Origin: UMGS1840 sp045661305
Lineage (GTDB): Bacteria > Bacillota > Clostridia > UMGS1840
Length of the DNA stretch: 59,718 nt
Direction of reading: 5' to 3'
NCBI GenBank assembly: GCA_045661305.1
Contig: JAZRFJ010000013.1
Span: forward strand, 1 to 59,718
The notes under the pieces are model-generated. The model made no database searches and had not been told where the DNA came from. It saw only the letters and a list, made by a program, of their open reading frames with translations. Of this stretch, positions 1 through 9,457 are shown piece by piece (position 1 is the first letter of the stretch; every line of letters starts with the position of its first letter). The position numbers and the translations under genes were made by a program.

Positions 1-2
1 CA

Positions 3-275
3 AGAGGAAAGAGCGGTTCAAGTGATGCAAGTGCTGAGTTTATGGCAAAAATTCGTGGGATTTTTGAGGATAATGAAGTTGTTTGGCAAACCGGAGAACT
101 TGGAAGAATTGACATTGGCGGTGGTGGAACAATAGCACAGTTCGTAGCAAATCTCGATGTTGACGTGATTGATTGCGGCGTTGCTCTCCTTGGTATGCAC
201 GCTCCAAATGAAATTGCCGGAAAGTTCGATATATATATGGCATATAAGGGTTACAAGGCTTTTATGAACAGTTAG
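3..275 (+). CDS. M18 family aminopeptidase, C-terminal part
   Basis: Only the last 90 residues are in the window; the 5' end is cut off. The reading frame is open from base 3. It carries the C-terminal signature of the M18 (aspartyl aminopeptidase) family: a GSSDASAEF segment, WQTGELG, a GGGGT turn, and DCGVALLGMHAP, whose histidine is a zinc ligand in the family. M18 enzymes are cytosolic dizinc exopeptidases that form large oligomers and release N-terminal residues from peptides. The frame ends at a TAG and is followed within 20 bases by an intrinsic terminator. The family call is strong; substrate preference cannot be read. Confidence 0.9.
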   Translation, partial: RGKSGSSDASAEFMAKIRGIFEDNEVVWQTGELGRIDIGGGGTIAQFVANLDVDVIDCGVALLGMHAPNEIAGKFDIYMAYKGYKAFMNS

Positions 276-291
276 GAATAGAAAAGAGAAA

Positions 292-324
292 GGCTGCATA
301 TAATAAATGTATGCAGCCCTTTTG
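292..324 (+). terminator. Intrinsic terminator of the M18 aminopeptidase gene
   Basis: A perfect 9-bp stem (292-300 with 310-318) is followed by a short T-run. It lies 16 bases after the stop codon. Confidence 0.85.
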
Positions 325-357
325 GGAAAAATATTTATATAAATTTTCTTATTCCCC

Positions 358-386
358 TTGACAAAAGAGTATAAGTGTGGTATTAT
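358..386 (+). promoter_or_regulatory. Promoter of the tRNA pair
   Basis: TTGACA at 358-363 and TATTAT at 381-386 are separated by exactly 17 bases. Transcription should start near 393, just ahead of tRNA-Leu. Confidence 0.85.
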
Positions 387-409
387 AACACAGTTAGCAG
401 TGATGACGT

Positions 410-498
410 GCCGGAGTGGCGGAACTGGCAGACGCCCAGGACTTAAAATCCTGTGGGATTAATTTCCCGTACCGGTTCGATTCCGGTTTCCGGCACCA
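410..498 (+). tRNA. tRNA-Leu (anticodon TAA)
   Basis: The acceptor stem pairs GCCGGAG (410-416) with TTCCGGC (488-494), ending in one G-U pair. The anticodon loop 442-448 has TAA at 444-446. The long variable arm and 89-nt length fit a class II leucine tRNA. The 3' CCA is encoded (496-498). It is first in a two-tRNA transcript from the promoter at 358-386. Confidence 0.95.
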
Positions 499-523
499 AT
501 CATGCTCAACCCTAACTAAATAA

Positions 524-600
<77 letters not shown>

Positions 601-603
601 AAA

Positions 604-632
604 AAAGCATCGACAAAGTCGGTGCTTTTTTC
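604..632 (+). terminator. Terminator of the tRNA transcript
   Basis: A stem of about 8 bp (607-614 with 618-626, including one wobble) and a CAAAG-type loop are followed by a T-run. Confidence 0.85.
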
Positions 633-806
633 ATTAGTGGAAAAGTACAGAAGTATGGAGACCGACGAGCGTGGCTCGTTGGGCAATTTTTCCGAGTGCT
701 GCAAGGCAGAAGAAACGAGGGAAAATTGGTGCAGCGGTCAAAATCGAAAGCGACAAAGGAGCGGGCAGAGATTTTGGGCACCGCAAACCGGCACGAAGTG
801 ATAAGT

Positions 807-842
807 CGAAGGTCAGTGGTTCAAATCCGCTCCCCGCAACCA
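807..842 (+). repeat. Duplicated 3' end of the initiator tRNA gene
   Basis: These 36 bases are identical to 565-600 and cover the variable loop, T arm, acceptor 3' strand and CCA of tRNA-fMet. No 5' half of a tRNA precedes them, so this is not a functional tRNA gene. As in the intact copy, a terminator hairpin follows directly. The 206 bases between the copies (601-806) contain no convincing gene. Such a fragment could be the att-site scar of an integrated and lost element, or a local duplication. Confidence 0.9.
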
Positions 843-845
843 GAA

Positions 846-882
846 AAAAAGACAGATTTCGACAAAGAAATCTGTCTTTTTT
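846..882 (+). terminator. Terminator after the tRNA fragment
   Basis: The stem pairs 850-860 (GACAGATTTC) with 867-877 (GAAATCTGTC) and is followed by six T. Its loop CGACAAAG resembles that of the terminator at 604-632, suggesting that tRNA end and terminator were duplicated together. Confidence 0.8.
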
Positions 883-885
883 CAT

Positions 886-1121
886 CGATATAAATCTCTG
901 CCGAGATTTTCGATATGTCATGAATGACTCGATATGTGCTGACGCACTCGATATGTTGCCTTACGGCAACGAGATTTAATACGAGCTTGCGAGTATCAAG
1001 GTTCTCCGAAATACTCGCAATTTTAATTGCGTAAGTATTTCGTGAGGTTCTTATTACCTATTCACTATTCACTAAAAACCTTGTCGATTTTTGGAAAGTA
1101 ATATTTAATAGTGAATAAGGA
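886..1121. repeat. Non-coding modular hairpin repeat between the tRNAs and the surface locus
   Basis: From about 886 to 985 short unrelated hairpins alternate with a constant TCGATATG spacer. Their loop arms are TCAT/ATGA, GTGC/GCAC and TTGCC/GGCAA. A flanking AAATCTC/GAGATTT pair follows the same pattern. A larger imperfect palindrome spans 1007-1042 (CGAAATACT/AGTATTTCG arms). CCTATTCACTATT near 1058 faces AATAGTGAATAAGG near 1108. I see no gene in 886-1149 apart from the end of the minus-strand SLH gene. It resembles intergenic palindromic repeats of Clostridia genomes. Confidence 0.7.
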
Positions 1122-1149
1122 AGAAGTTAAGGTTGCTTTGCAGCTGATA

Positions 1150-4100
1150 TTACTTCCAGTCTTCCCACTTGTATTCATAACCTTTGTTATCAAGCCAGTA
1201 GTTATGTGTAATTGTTGCCTCCAATACTGTTACATAGTACCATTTATCTTCATAAAGGTCATTGTATGGATTGAATTCAAGCGATTTAACATAACTTTCC
1301 AGAGGCTTTCTGCCGAGCAATTTATTTATAACTGTCATTACCTCTGCACGAGTTATGTTATTTTCGGGCTTATATGTCTTATCAGGATAACCTTCGATAA
1401 GTCCGTTGCTTGTAAGAGCAAGGATTTCATCATAAGCCCAATGTGTTCCATCAATGTCCGTAAACGGATTTTCGATATTAGCCTTTTTGATTTTGGTAAA
1501 TCTAAATATAAGTGCCGCAAATTCTGCCCTCGACAAATTTCTCGAAGGCTTAAATTCTCCATCAGGATAACCGTAAACAATTTCTTTATCTGCCATATAC
1601 TCAATATCATGAGTTGACCAACGGCTAACTTCAATATCGGGGAATATATCGCCTGTTGCTACAAACGGTTTTTCGTACTCATGATTTGTTATGCGGTAAA
1701 GAATTGATGTAATTTCTTCACGAGTTATATTACCTTCAGGCTGAACACTGCCATCAGGATAGCCGTTAATATATCCTATATGTGTCGGGTGTTCATTACC
1801 AAAAATATCCTTAGTATATTTTCTAGTTTTATCAATGGTGGAACCGCCGCCTCCACCACCACCGCCGGTGTGAACAGTTGTAGGAATTGTGTATTTGTAG
1901 GTGCCAACTTCGCCATATACACCATGCCAGCATCCGGGCTTGTTAGGCACTTTACATTCAACACATTTTCCGCAAACACTGTAATATACGGCTTTAACAG
2001 TTGTTGCTGCATCTAAAGATAATTCTTCACCATTGTATGCAATACGCTTTGAGTTTTGTTCATCTGCCGGGTTGCTTCCATCAAGAGTATAATACAGAAT
2101 AATGTTTTCATCCGCAGGATAATCATTGATAAATGTATATTTTGTTCCTTTCGGAAACTCAACTTTTCCGCTTGCTTCAAGAGATGTAGTAGGAACAGCT
2201 AAGTGTACAAAGTCAATTTCAAACAAACCGTCGCTACCTTCTATTTTGCCATTTTCATCTTCGAGCCAAGCTACAATTGTAATATTGTCCATGAGTGCTG
2301 TAGGAATAATAGGATGTGTTACATCATAAATCGCTGTATTAGTAGTTATTGTCTGACCATCCGATTTTTTTGTATATTTTGTATATGTGTAATAATAGTG
2401 AATATCTGCTGTCTTATTCTGTGAAAGCAACTTTATACCCTCAGCATAATCACCTGTTCCAAGCAGATATGCACTGATTCGCTCTACATCATACGGATAT
2501 GCAATATACACACTTCCACTTACCGCACTACCTGATTCTATGATGTAGTAATGAATTGTGTTGGCACTTACTCTTTTTGTATCTTCATTTAAGACATACG
2601 CCTTAAATGACATTGTGTGAGTGATAGAACGCTCCTGACCGGTATATTTAAAATCTTTAGCATCACCATTCTGTCTGTACCAAATGCTGTAATTCTTGTC
2701 GGACGGAGCATTATCGTTAAGTCTGATAGTTGTTGTTTTGCTATCGCTTGCAAGATATGTACCTGAAGGAAGTTCGATAATCGGTGCAAGGGGAACAAAA
2801 TTGTACACATAACTTACAACAGAACTGTAATTGCCATCCTTTTCATAACGAAGCTGGAGTATTGTATCCTGTTTGAATAACAATCCGCTTCCCTCGGTAT
2901 AGTCTTCCCAAGAACCTTCGTTGTCAATTCTATACTGAATTTTTCCGCCACTGTTCAAAGAATAAAGCATTACCTTTAAAATGTTGTTATTATCATCAAT
3001 TTTTATTTCTTCATATATTCCTGTTTCTTTATCTGCATAAGGCGGTGCAAGGACTGTGCTACTCGATGTAGCGTATGTGTATCTGTTCATATCACTTTCT
3101 ACACCGTCAAGCATAGATGAAATCTCTAATGTTACACTTTCAGAATTGGTTGTCGTGCTTGTATCGCCAAGCTGCTTTGTACATTCTTCATCACGATATG
3201 CCATACCTGTTTGGGTGACAATATAAAATCTCTCATCATCTAAATTAACAAATTCATTTGTAAATCCGCCGATTTCATATTTTACTGTGCTTCCTTTAAC
3301 TGCATCCACAGGAACAACAGGTAATTTATTTCCGCTGATTGTTGCTGAAGGAGCAGCCTTCGGTGCTTCAGGTGTTATCACATAAGAGAATATACCTACA
3401 TCACTTTTTACTCCAAATGCATTAACTGCAACCGCTTTAATAACGGTGGCTCCCTTTATATCAATAAATGAGCTGCCATCATACAAATATGTCCCATCTG
3501 TATTGGGGATAGGATCAGGACAAAGTCCACCATCATAACTAATTGTGTAGTAAATTTGTGTTCCCTTAGGAACAGGCATGAACTGAGTAGAATATTTTTC
3601 TCCACCAATTTTATGTGTATAATAGCCTGGTAAAAGTGTAGTAAGCGGTTTAACAGGTTTTAATGTTACAATATCGTATGAATGCTTAACAACACTTGAA
3701 TAGCTTTCGTTATCCTTTAATACTACCGCAATTACAACAGTGTATTTTGTAATATCTATAACTGCTGTATCAGATGTGTCGTTGGCAAGGATACGAGTAT
3801 TGCTTGTTATCGGGTCTGTTCCGTCAAGCGTATAATAAAGCTTAAATCTGCTTGTTGTGCTTTCTGTACTCTCAGGAGTGTAAACAGTAATTTTATTTGC
3901 ATTTGTAAACTGTGTACTTTCCGGAGCAAATTCAGGCGGTAAAGGTTTTATTTTGTATGTAAATGTGTACGGTTCACCTTCAGTAACGCTTCCGTCAGGA
4001 TTTAATTTAACTGCTCTTGCAATTATATCTGTATCTGCATCCAACTTCAGGACATCCGTGTAATCTTTCCACTGACCGTCACCGGTGTGATACTGTACTT

Positions 4101-5745
4101 TATAATCAGGGTTGTTAGGCGTCAGGGTAACATTAACGCTTCCTTCATACACACCCGATGGATAGAATGCATCCACACCGAAATCATCATAAAAACTAAA
4201 CAAATAATAGTAAGAAACTTTATCACTCCACTCACCATCAAAGTAGGTTATTGCACGAAGAGTAGTATCTTTTGCAAGAGTGATAGGAATATTTGTATAT
4301 TCAATTCCATTTGTTTTCGGGTCACTTCCATCTATGGTATAGAAAATCGTTGCATTTTCTGTCTGAGTTGTAAGCGTAATATCAATTTTTGAATTGTACT
4401 CACCTGAATTGTAATTTGATACTGGCGGAAGAGGTTTAATTGAGAAATAATATATAGCAGGTTCGCTGTATTCCTCCAACTTTTTCGTAATCAGTCTGAC
4501 AGTTCTGTTTTTGTCAATCTTGATGAGTGGATTTTGTTTTGAAACAATAACCCAGCTTGTTTCAGGATTAGTACCAATTACAGGATTTTCTGCATCAAGA
4601 TTTGCAAATGTGTAATACACTTCACTGTCATCTGCAATATTACCGAAAACATTTTTATCCGAAACATAAACATCCGTAGATGTAGTTAAACTGTTTATAT
4701 CTGGCAATAATTGCTTTTTTGCAGTATCATCAAACAAATACGGTCTGTCAGGTAAAATTTTATATTCATATGTCACAGTGTTTGAATACTTGTTGTCAGT
4801 CACGCGGTATGCACAAGCTTTGATTTCTGTATCAATATTAATTTCGATTGGAGCTGTATATAAAATTGCACTTGCATTACCTCTTGGTTCATTTCCGTCT
4901 TTTGTATAGTAAATTGGAAGATTGTTTTCCTGTGTAAGCTTTACAGTAACTTTTTCAACATAACTGCCCGAAGTAGGTGTTGCTATAGGCGGAGTTGGTT
5001 TTGATTTATCTTTAATTAAAATGTTATGATAACCGCCGTTTATTGCATTAAAGCTGAATGTCTGCTCTGAAAGCTCGTCAGACTGGTTTTTAGCGAAAAG
5101 CTCAAGAGCATAATCTTCGTCACCGCTGTCTATGTCGATAAACACATCTGTACTTCCAGTCTTTTTAGGCGTTAAAGAAAGCTTTGCAAGGTTATACCAA
5201 ATCTGACCGGCCTCTTTTTGGGGAACATAACCGCCACTGTAAAAAACAGTAATATAAGCAGTTTTATAATTTTTTGTACCAAGGCTATAAGTGCCACTGC
5301 CGTGTTTATAAACATAGTAACCCGTCGATTGGGGAACATCGCTTTCAACTCCATCTCCCGTTTCTTCATCACCTTTGTCAGTTGTTCCGAAACCTTTATC
5401 TGGGATTTCATAATCAATGGGAGCGCTGTTATCATTGCCCGCAAAATCAAAATAATCTGCATCAAAACAAATACGAAGCGTGTAGCCGTTCATGTCGTAC
5501 TGTGGTTCTTTATGCGTGTTGTTTTCATACAGTCCTTTGTTTGGATTATCTACTGCAAAATATATATCTGCGTCCTCACCCATATATACAATACTGTTAT
5601 TCGTTGTTATCTTTGGATTTTCTCCCTGTGCGTGCAGGTAAACTGAACGCATAGCCTTATCATCATAGGCTGATATATTCATCGAAAATATTCCGATAAG
5701 CATAACAATACTTAATAATAGTGAAATGATTTTACTGCGTGTCAT
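1150..5745 (-). CDS. Large SLH-anchored surface protein with chitobiase-C-type repeats
   Basis: This 1531-residue protein has a signal peptide (residues 1-26). A cohesin-like beta region follows (about 35-240). The long middle holds repeated modules with the motif YYTxDGxxP, at about 276, 467, 636 and 1217, as in the CHB_HEX_C_1 family (C-terminal domain of chitobiase/beta-hexosaminidase). A run of eight glycines lies near 1295. Three SLH repeats follow (about 1320-1510), with GYPDG motifs. SLH repeats bind pyruvylated wall polymer, so the protein should sit on the cell surface. No catalytic domain is recognisable, which suggests adhesion or scaffolding. AAGGAG lies 10 bases before the start. 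An inverted-repeat RNA element precedes the gene. Confidence 0.85.
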   Translation of the reverse strand: MTRSKIISLLLSIVMLIGIFSMNISAYDDKAMRSVYLHAQGENPKITTNNSIVYMGEDADIYFAVDNPNKGLYENNTHKEPQYDMNGYTLRICFDADYFDFAGNDNSAPIDYEIPDKGFGTTDKGDEETGDGVESDVPQSTGYYVYKHGSGTYSLGTKNYKTAYITVFYSGGYVPQKEAGQIWYNLAKLSLTPKKTGSTDVFIDIDSGDEDYALELFAKNQSDELSEQTFSFNAINGGYHNILIKDKSKPTPPIATPTSGSYVEKVTVKLTQENNLPIYYTKDGNEPRGNASAILYTAPIEINIDTEIKACAYRVTDNKYSNTVTYEYKILPDRPYLFDDTAKKQLLPDINSLTTSTDVYVSDKNVFGNIADDSEVYYTFANLDAENPVIGTNPETSWVIVSKQNPLIKIDKNRTVRLITKKLEEYSEPAIYYFSIKPLPPVSNYNSGEYNSKIDITLTTQTENATIFYTIDGSDPKTNGIEYTNIPITLAKDTTLRAITYFDGEWSDKVSYYYLFSFYDDFGVDAFYPSGVYEGSVNVTLTPNNPDYKVQYHTGDGQWKDYTDVLKLDADTDIIARAVKLNPDGSVTEGEPYTFTYKIKPLPPEFAPESTQFTNANKITVYTPESTESTTSRFKLYYTLDGTDPITSNTRILANDTSDTAVIDITKYTVVIAVVLKDNESYSSVVKHSYDIVTLKPVKPLTTLLPGYYTHKIGGEKYSTQFMPVPKGTQIYYTISYDGGLCPDPIPNTDGTYLYDGSSFIDIKGATVIKAVAVNAFGVKSDVGIFSYVITPEAPKAAPSATISGNKLPVVPVDAVKGSTVKYEIGGFTNEFVNLDDERFYIVTQTGMAYRDEECTKQLGDTSTTTNSESVTLEISSMLDGVESDMNRYTYATSSSTVLAPPYADKETGIYEEIKIDDNNNILKVMLYSLNSGGKIQYRIDNEGSWEDYTEGSGLLFKQDTILQLRYEKDGNYSSVVSYVYNFVPLAPIIELPSGTYLASDSKTTTIRLNDNAPSDKNYSIWYRQNGDAKDFKYTGQERSITHTMSFKAYVLNEDTKRVSANTIHYYIIESGSAVSGSVYIAYPYDVERISAYLLGTGDYAEGIKLLSQNKTADIHYYYTYTKYTKKSDGQTITTNTAIYDVTHPIIPTALMDNITIVAWLEDENGKIEGSDGLFEIDFVHLAVPTTSLEASGKVEFPKGTKYTFINDYPADENIILYYTLDGSNPADEQNSKRIAYNGEELSLDAATTVKAVYYSVCGKCVECKVPNKPGCWHGVYGEVGTYKYTIPTTVHTGGGGGGGGSTIDKTRKYTKDIFGNEHPTHIGYINGYPDGSVQPEGNITREEITSILYRITNHEYEKPFVATGDIFPDIEVSRWSTHDIEYMADKEIVYGYPDGEFKPSRNLSRAEFAALIFRFTKIKKANIENPFTDIDGTHWAYDEILALTSNGLIEGYPDKTYKPENNITRAEVMTVINKLLGRKPLESYVKSLEFNPYNDLYEDKWYYVTVLEATITHNYWLDNKGYEYKWEDWK

Positions 5746-5788
5746 AAGTTATTTGCTCCTTCGTTTTGTTTTCAAAAAGAAAAATATT

Positions 5789-5890
5789 CCCCTTTCAAAA
5801 CATATAACCCGTTCACTAATGATGTAGAGAACTAATGATGCAAGAACGGGCTATATGCTTTGAAAGAGGGGGAAGAAAAAAATCCTTCCC
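5789..5890 (-). ncRNA. Structured RNA element, copy 1 (leader of the 1531-aa surface gene)
   Basis: Arms 5789-5814 and 5844-5871 form a stem of about 25 bp. Read on the minus strand, every base from the UUUCAAAG end to the CCCGUUC end pairs, using G-U wobbles that would be C-A mismatches on the plus strand. The element therefore acts as minus-strand RNA. The 29-nt loop holds two copies of a 15-nt-spaced unit containing RCAUCAUUAG. A second small hairpin (GGAAG/CTTCC, 5871-5890) lies on its upstream side. The same arrangement occurs at 9458-9594. It lies between the stop of the dockerin gene and the start of the next gene, so it may be a leader, attenuator or 3' end element. Confidence 0.65.
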
Positions 5891-5906
5891 TCCTCAAAAT
5901 GTGTTA

Positions 5907-8900
5907 TTATTCACCCCAAGAAACGAGAACATAAGCTACATCTTTTGAGTCAATTAAGCCATCACGGTTTAAGTCATATTTAGCATATTCCGGATGTTCT
6001 GCTACGAGATTTTCTGTACCGAAGTAAGAAACTACAGCAGAAAGGTCATAGATATTGATTTTGTTATCCTTAACAATGTCGCCTGCTAAGAAGTTTTTAG
6101 TTTCAGAATGTTTATCTTCTTCTACTACAGTATCATTATCCATAACGTTGTTCCAGAAGTTAATTGTCTTATCTTCTGTCATTGTTACAGTGTAACGAGC
6201 TGTTCTGTAACCAGCACCTGATACTGTTACTGTGTATGCGTTGTTAAGAACAAGTCTGTTTTCAGTTACAACATAAGAACCGTTGTCCATTTTATAACCA
6301 TCTGTACCAAGTTTATATTCTACAGTTTGATTTTTACCATCAATATTACCTGTGATTTCAACCTTCATATCCTGGTATGCTTTATTCTGGTCTTCAACTT
6401 TATTTGGGAAGTCGATGTTGATTGTAAGTGTTCTTGTTGGGATAGCAATTTTGCCATCTTCAATCTTACCATTCATATCTTCACCAAAAAGGTTATGAGT
6501 ATCATTAATAACAAGTGTTGCAGCATCTTCAAAGCCATCTACGATGTTATTTCTGATTTCTGTTGCATAAACAGCGTTTGTATCAACATCTTTTGTTCCA
6601 AGTGTATATGAGCCGTAACCTTCAACTGTGATTGTACCAATTACAATTTCAAGACCTGACTGCTGATATTTGGTTACACCGTCATAGTTAAACATAAATC
6701 TGTCACCAAGCTGTGTAAGGCTAACACCATATGCTTCTTTAACAAAGTATGACATAGCAGCATTTGTTGATGGAGTACCAACAAAATCAAATGTAAGATC
6801 AGCAGATGCAAGCTCATTGATTTTTTCTTCGTTTGCACCAACTAAAACAATTTCATATTTGTCTGCACCTTCAAGGTTATCGTTGTTTTCTGTATCTTTA
6901 TCAACTTTTCTATACTGAACATAAATACTGTCAGCTTTATTTACAATGTTGCCCGTAACAGCATTTTCACCCTCGATAAATGTATCGTCAGCTTCTACGA
7001 TTGCTGTGTCAGATATTGTAAGTATTGCACCGTTTTTAAGGTGAATGTCGTATGCACCATCTTTTGCACCTGTAAGTGTTACAACAGATGTTCCATCAAT
7101 AGTAAGTGCAAGACCTGCATCATTTTTAATACCATTCTCATATCCGTGTGCATCAATCTTTGTGTTTGTGATAGTACCAGAAATATTTCTTAACGCATTG
7201 TCAGAAAGATTTGAAATCATAAATGAAGAATCGTCAGCATCAAGAACAACATTTACCATAACTCTTTTGCTGTCAGAAACAGTGATATTAGAGTTATTTA
7301 TAACAACAGTACCATTGTCACCACCATTTACAAGCTTACTTACACCTGTTGCATTGATTTCAGAATCAATAATGTTGAGTGCACCTGTAGAACATGATAC
7401 AACTAAATCTGTTCCATTTGTGTTTGTTGCTGTCATATTTACATCTTCGATTGTAAGTGAAGAATTGCCATTTCCTGAAATATAGAAAACACCATTTCCA
7501 ATCTGATTAACACTTGTCACAACTATATCACCGTTTTTGATTACAACATCAGCCCAAGCCTGAACTGCTGCTGTAGCACCTGAAGCGTTATCCATAATAC
7601 CAACAGCATTAACTGTCAATGTATTTCCATTAAGGTCGATTGTTGTATCAGCTTTAATGTTTGCACTTTCAAGTGTTGCATCTGCATTTAATGTGATTTC
7701 ACCGCCATTAGCAAGTGCGTAACTAAGTTTGCTGTAGTAATATGTTTCACTGTTTGATACAGCAGTTACTTTTGGCATTACAACATCTTCCTGAGCATCT
7801 ATTGTTTTACCAGCCTGAATAGCATTGTAATCTGCATATTCTTCATCAAGATTATTGCCTGTAACTGTAACAAAAAGCTCGTTAGGCTGAGTATATGAAG
7901 TAACATTAAAGTAGCTTCCGTCAATTTCATTTCCTGTGATTGTTACTTCTTCAGAAGCACTTACATTAATGCTTGCGTTTGTGAACAATGAGTCTGTAAC
8001 AGCAACACTTTTTGCGTCCTGTTTGTTCTCATTATCAGAAACACCTCTTCTCCAGTTTGTGAATGTAGAGTCTGAAATATTAACTTCTACATCTCCAATA
8101 GCATCTTCTGCTCCTTCTCCGAAGATGATTGCTCTTGTATTATTGTAAGCTGTGCTGCCTATGAAGTTACAAGAATCAACTGTTAAATCTGATTTAGCAG
8201 AAATAGCACGGAAACGACCTTGAAATTCTGAAATTGCTTCACTCATATCAATTGTAAGATTATTAACTGTTGCTGCAGCTTCAAATCTGAACGCAGAAAG
8301 ATAGTTATACCCATCATTTACAATATTTGTAAATTTAATAGTTTTTCCATTACCGTTGATTGTTACAGGAACTTTGATTTTAGCACCAGTATTTCTATTA
8401 TCCCATTTATAATCAATAGTTACATCTGATAAAATCTCAAGTACAGAATTTTCTTTTAAAGATTTAAGGGCTGCCTCAAAAGTGTCAAAACCGCCTACAC
8501 CCGGGATATATGCAACCTTATCAGCTACAGCTTCATCATTAGCTGTGGCATTTTCAACATTTGATGTACAAAGTGCACCTATATTTTCAGATGTAATAAG
8601 CTCTCCATTTAATTTACAATATGTCATTTCTGTTTCAGCACGAGTGTCGGCTTTGTAGCCTTCTTCAAAATTACATGCGTCAAATGTTGTAGGTGCATAA
8701 GGACGACAGAATGCATAACCAGCACCTTTACCGAAGTTACAATTAATAAATTTAACCTCTCCGATTGTTGCTGCATAGCTGGTCCAACCGTTAAATGTAG
8801 AATTAGTAGCAATAAGACCGTTGTTTGTAGCCTGGTCACAGCTTATAGTGTATGTAGGTCCGTCGATAACAACATTTTCGAGAACTACAGATGCACTGTA

Positions 8901-9281
8901 AGTACTGTTATGGTTTACAAATACACCACGAAAACCACTGTCGATTGTGAGATTTTTGATTGTGCCGCCTGTAGTACTGATAGCAGAATCCCATGTTCCA
9001 TTTGCACCCTCAACTGTAAGAGTATAACCATTGCCATCAAGTGTCTGACCGTATAATATGTTGATACCAGTCTTTCCATAAGCATTACTTAATCCAGCTT
9101 CTACTGTAATATCATTCAACATAGTTATAGTAACATTCGCATCTTCATCTGCAAGTGCTGCGATAAGCTCATCGCTATTGCTTACTGTAATAGTTGAAGC
9201 AGTTGCAAACACAGAAAAACTCATCATGCTAAGTACCATTGCAACTGCAAGAACTGTAGCTAAAATTCTTTTAAGTTTCAT
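5907..9281 (-). CDS. Secreted beta-helix-like protein with C-terminal dockerin
   Basis: This 1124-residue protein begins with a signal peptide (1-27, ending FATA). The body is rich in Asn, Thr, Val and Ile, with repeated short strands such as INNSNITVS and TIKNLTIDS. This is typical of right-handed parallel beta-helix (pectate-lyase-like) folds found in adhesins and polysaccharide-active proteins. No catalytic residues are identifiable. The last 60 residues form a type I dockerin: two calcium-binding segments, DIVKDNKINIYDL (about 1066) and DLNRDGLIDSKD (about 1103). A dockerin implies non-covalent docking to a cohesin, and both SLH neighbours carry cohesin-like regions. It has no SLH repeats of its own, so docking would be its route to the surface. 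Confidence 0.85.
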   Translation of the reverse strand: MKLKRILATVLAVAMVLSMMSFSVFATASTITVSNSDELIAALADEDANVTITMLNDITVEAGLSNAYGKTGINILYGQTLDGNGYTLTVEGANGTWDSAISTTGGTIKNLTIDSGFRGVFVNHNSTYSASVVLENVVIDGPTYTISCDQATNNGLIATNSTFNGWTSYAATIGEVKFINCNFGKGAGYAFCRPYAPTTFDACNFEEGYKADTRAETEMTYCKLNGELITSENIGALCTSNVENATANDEAVADKVAYIPGVGGFDTFEAALKSLKENSVLEILSDVTIDYKWDNRNTGAKIKVPVTINGNGKTIKFTNIVNDGYNYLSAFRFEAAATVNNLTIDMSEAISEFQGRFRAISAKSDLTVDSCNFIGSTAYNNTRAIIFGEGAEDAIGDVEVNISDSTFTNWRRGVSDNENKQDAKSVAVTDSLFTNASINVSASEEVTITGNEIDGSYFNVTSYTQPNELFVTVTGNNLDEEYADYNAIQAGKTIDAQEDVVMPKVTAVSNSETYYYSKLSYALANGGEITLNADATLESANIKADTTIDLNGNTLTVNAVGIMDNASGATAAVQAWADVVIKNGDIVVTSVNQIGNGVFYISGNGNSSLTIEDVNMTATNTNGTDLVVSCSTGALNIIDSEINATGVSKLVNGGDNGTVVINNSNITVSDSKRVMVNVVLDADDSSFMISNLSDNALRNISGTITNTKIDAHGYENGIKNDAGLALTIDGTSVVTLTGAKDGAYDIHLKNGAILTISDTAIVEADDTFIEGENAVTGNIVNKADSIYVQYRKVDKDTENNDNLEGADKYEIVLVGANEEKINELASADLTFDFVGTPSTNAAMSYFVKEAYGVSLTQLGDRFMFNYDGVTKYQQSGLEIVIGTITVEGYGSYTLGTKDVDTNAVYATEIRNNIVDGFEDAATLVINDTHNLFGEDMNGKIEDGKIAIPTRTLTINIDFPNKVEDQNKAYQDMKVEITGNIDGKNQTVEYKLGTDGYKMDNGSYVVTENRLVLNNAYTVTVSGAGYRTARYTVTMTEDKTINFWNNVMDNDTVVEEDKHSETKNFLAGDIVKDNKINIYDLSAVVSYFGTENLVAEHPEYAKYDLNRDGLIDSKDVAYVLVSWGE

Positions 9282-9457
9282 AATTAAATTTGTCCTTCTT
9301 TCTTTGTTTTTTGTTTCTTAAAAAAAGTTTGAAAAGTTTAAAAAATTTTACGCACAGGCATTAATTTAAGGACCTCCTCCTTTCTTCAGTATTTGCCTGT
9401 TAGCCTGACAGTAGTTACTACTTTCAGCCTGATTGCGTTTTTAAGAAGATATTATAT
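9282..9457 (-). promoter_or_regulatory. Leader region of the dockerin gene with nested hairpins and a possible 7-codon ORF
   Basis: Between the RNA element and the dockerin gene, minus-strand arms ACAGGCA and TGCCTGT (about 9354-9360 and 9394-9400) enclose an AAGGA/TCCTT hairpin around a perfect AGGAGG. That AGGAGG is followed 11 bases later by an ATG opening a 7-codon frame (MPVRKIF, 9361 to 9338). An AGTAG/CTACT hairpin lies near 9410-9422. The gene itself has its own AAGGA near 9290. Translation of the tiny frame is only a possibility. Confidence 0.35.

Noticed and set aside
671..979. 102-codon plus-strand frame over the tRNA fragment
   Set aside because: It runs through the duplicated tRNA end and the terminator, has no ribosome binding site, and encodes low-complexity basic sequence.
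1111..1617. 168-codon plus-strand frame opposite the SLH repeats
   Set aside because: It is the antisense shadow of the SLH coding region, without ribosome binding site or family resemblance.
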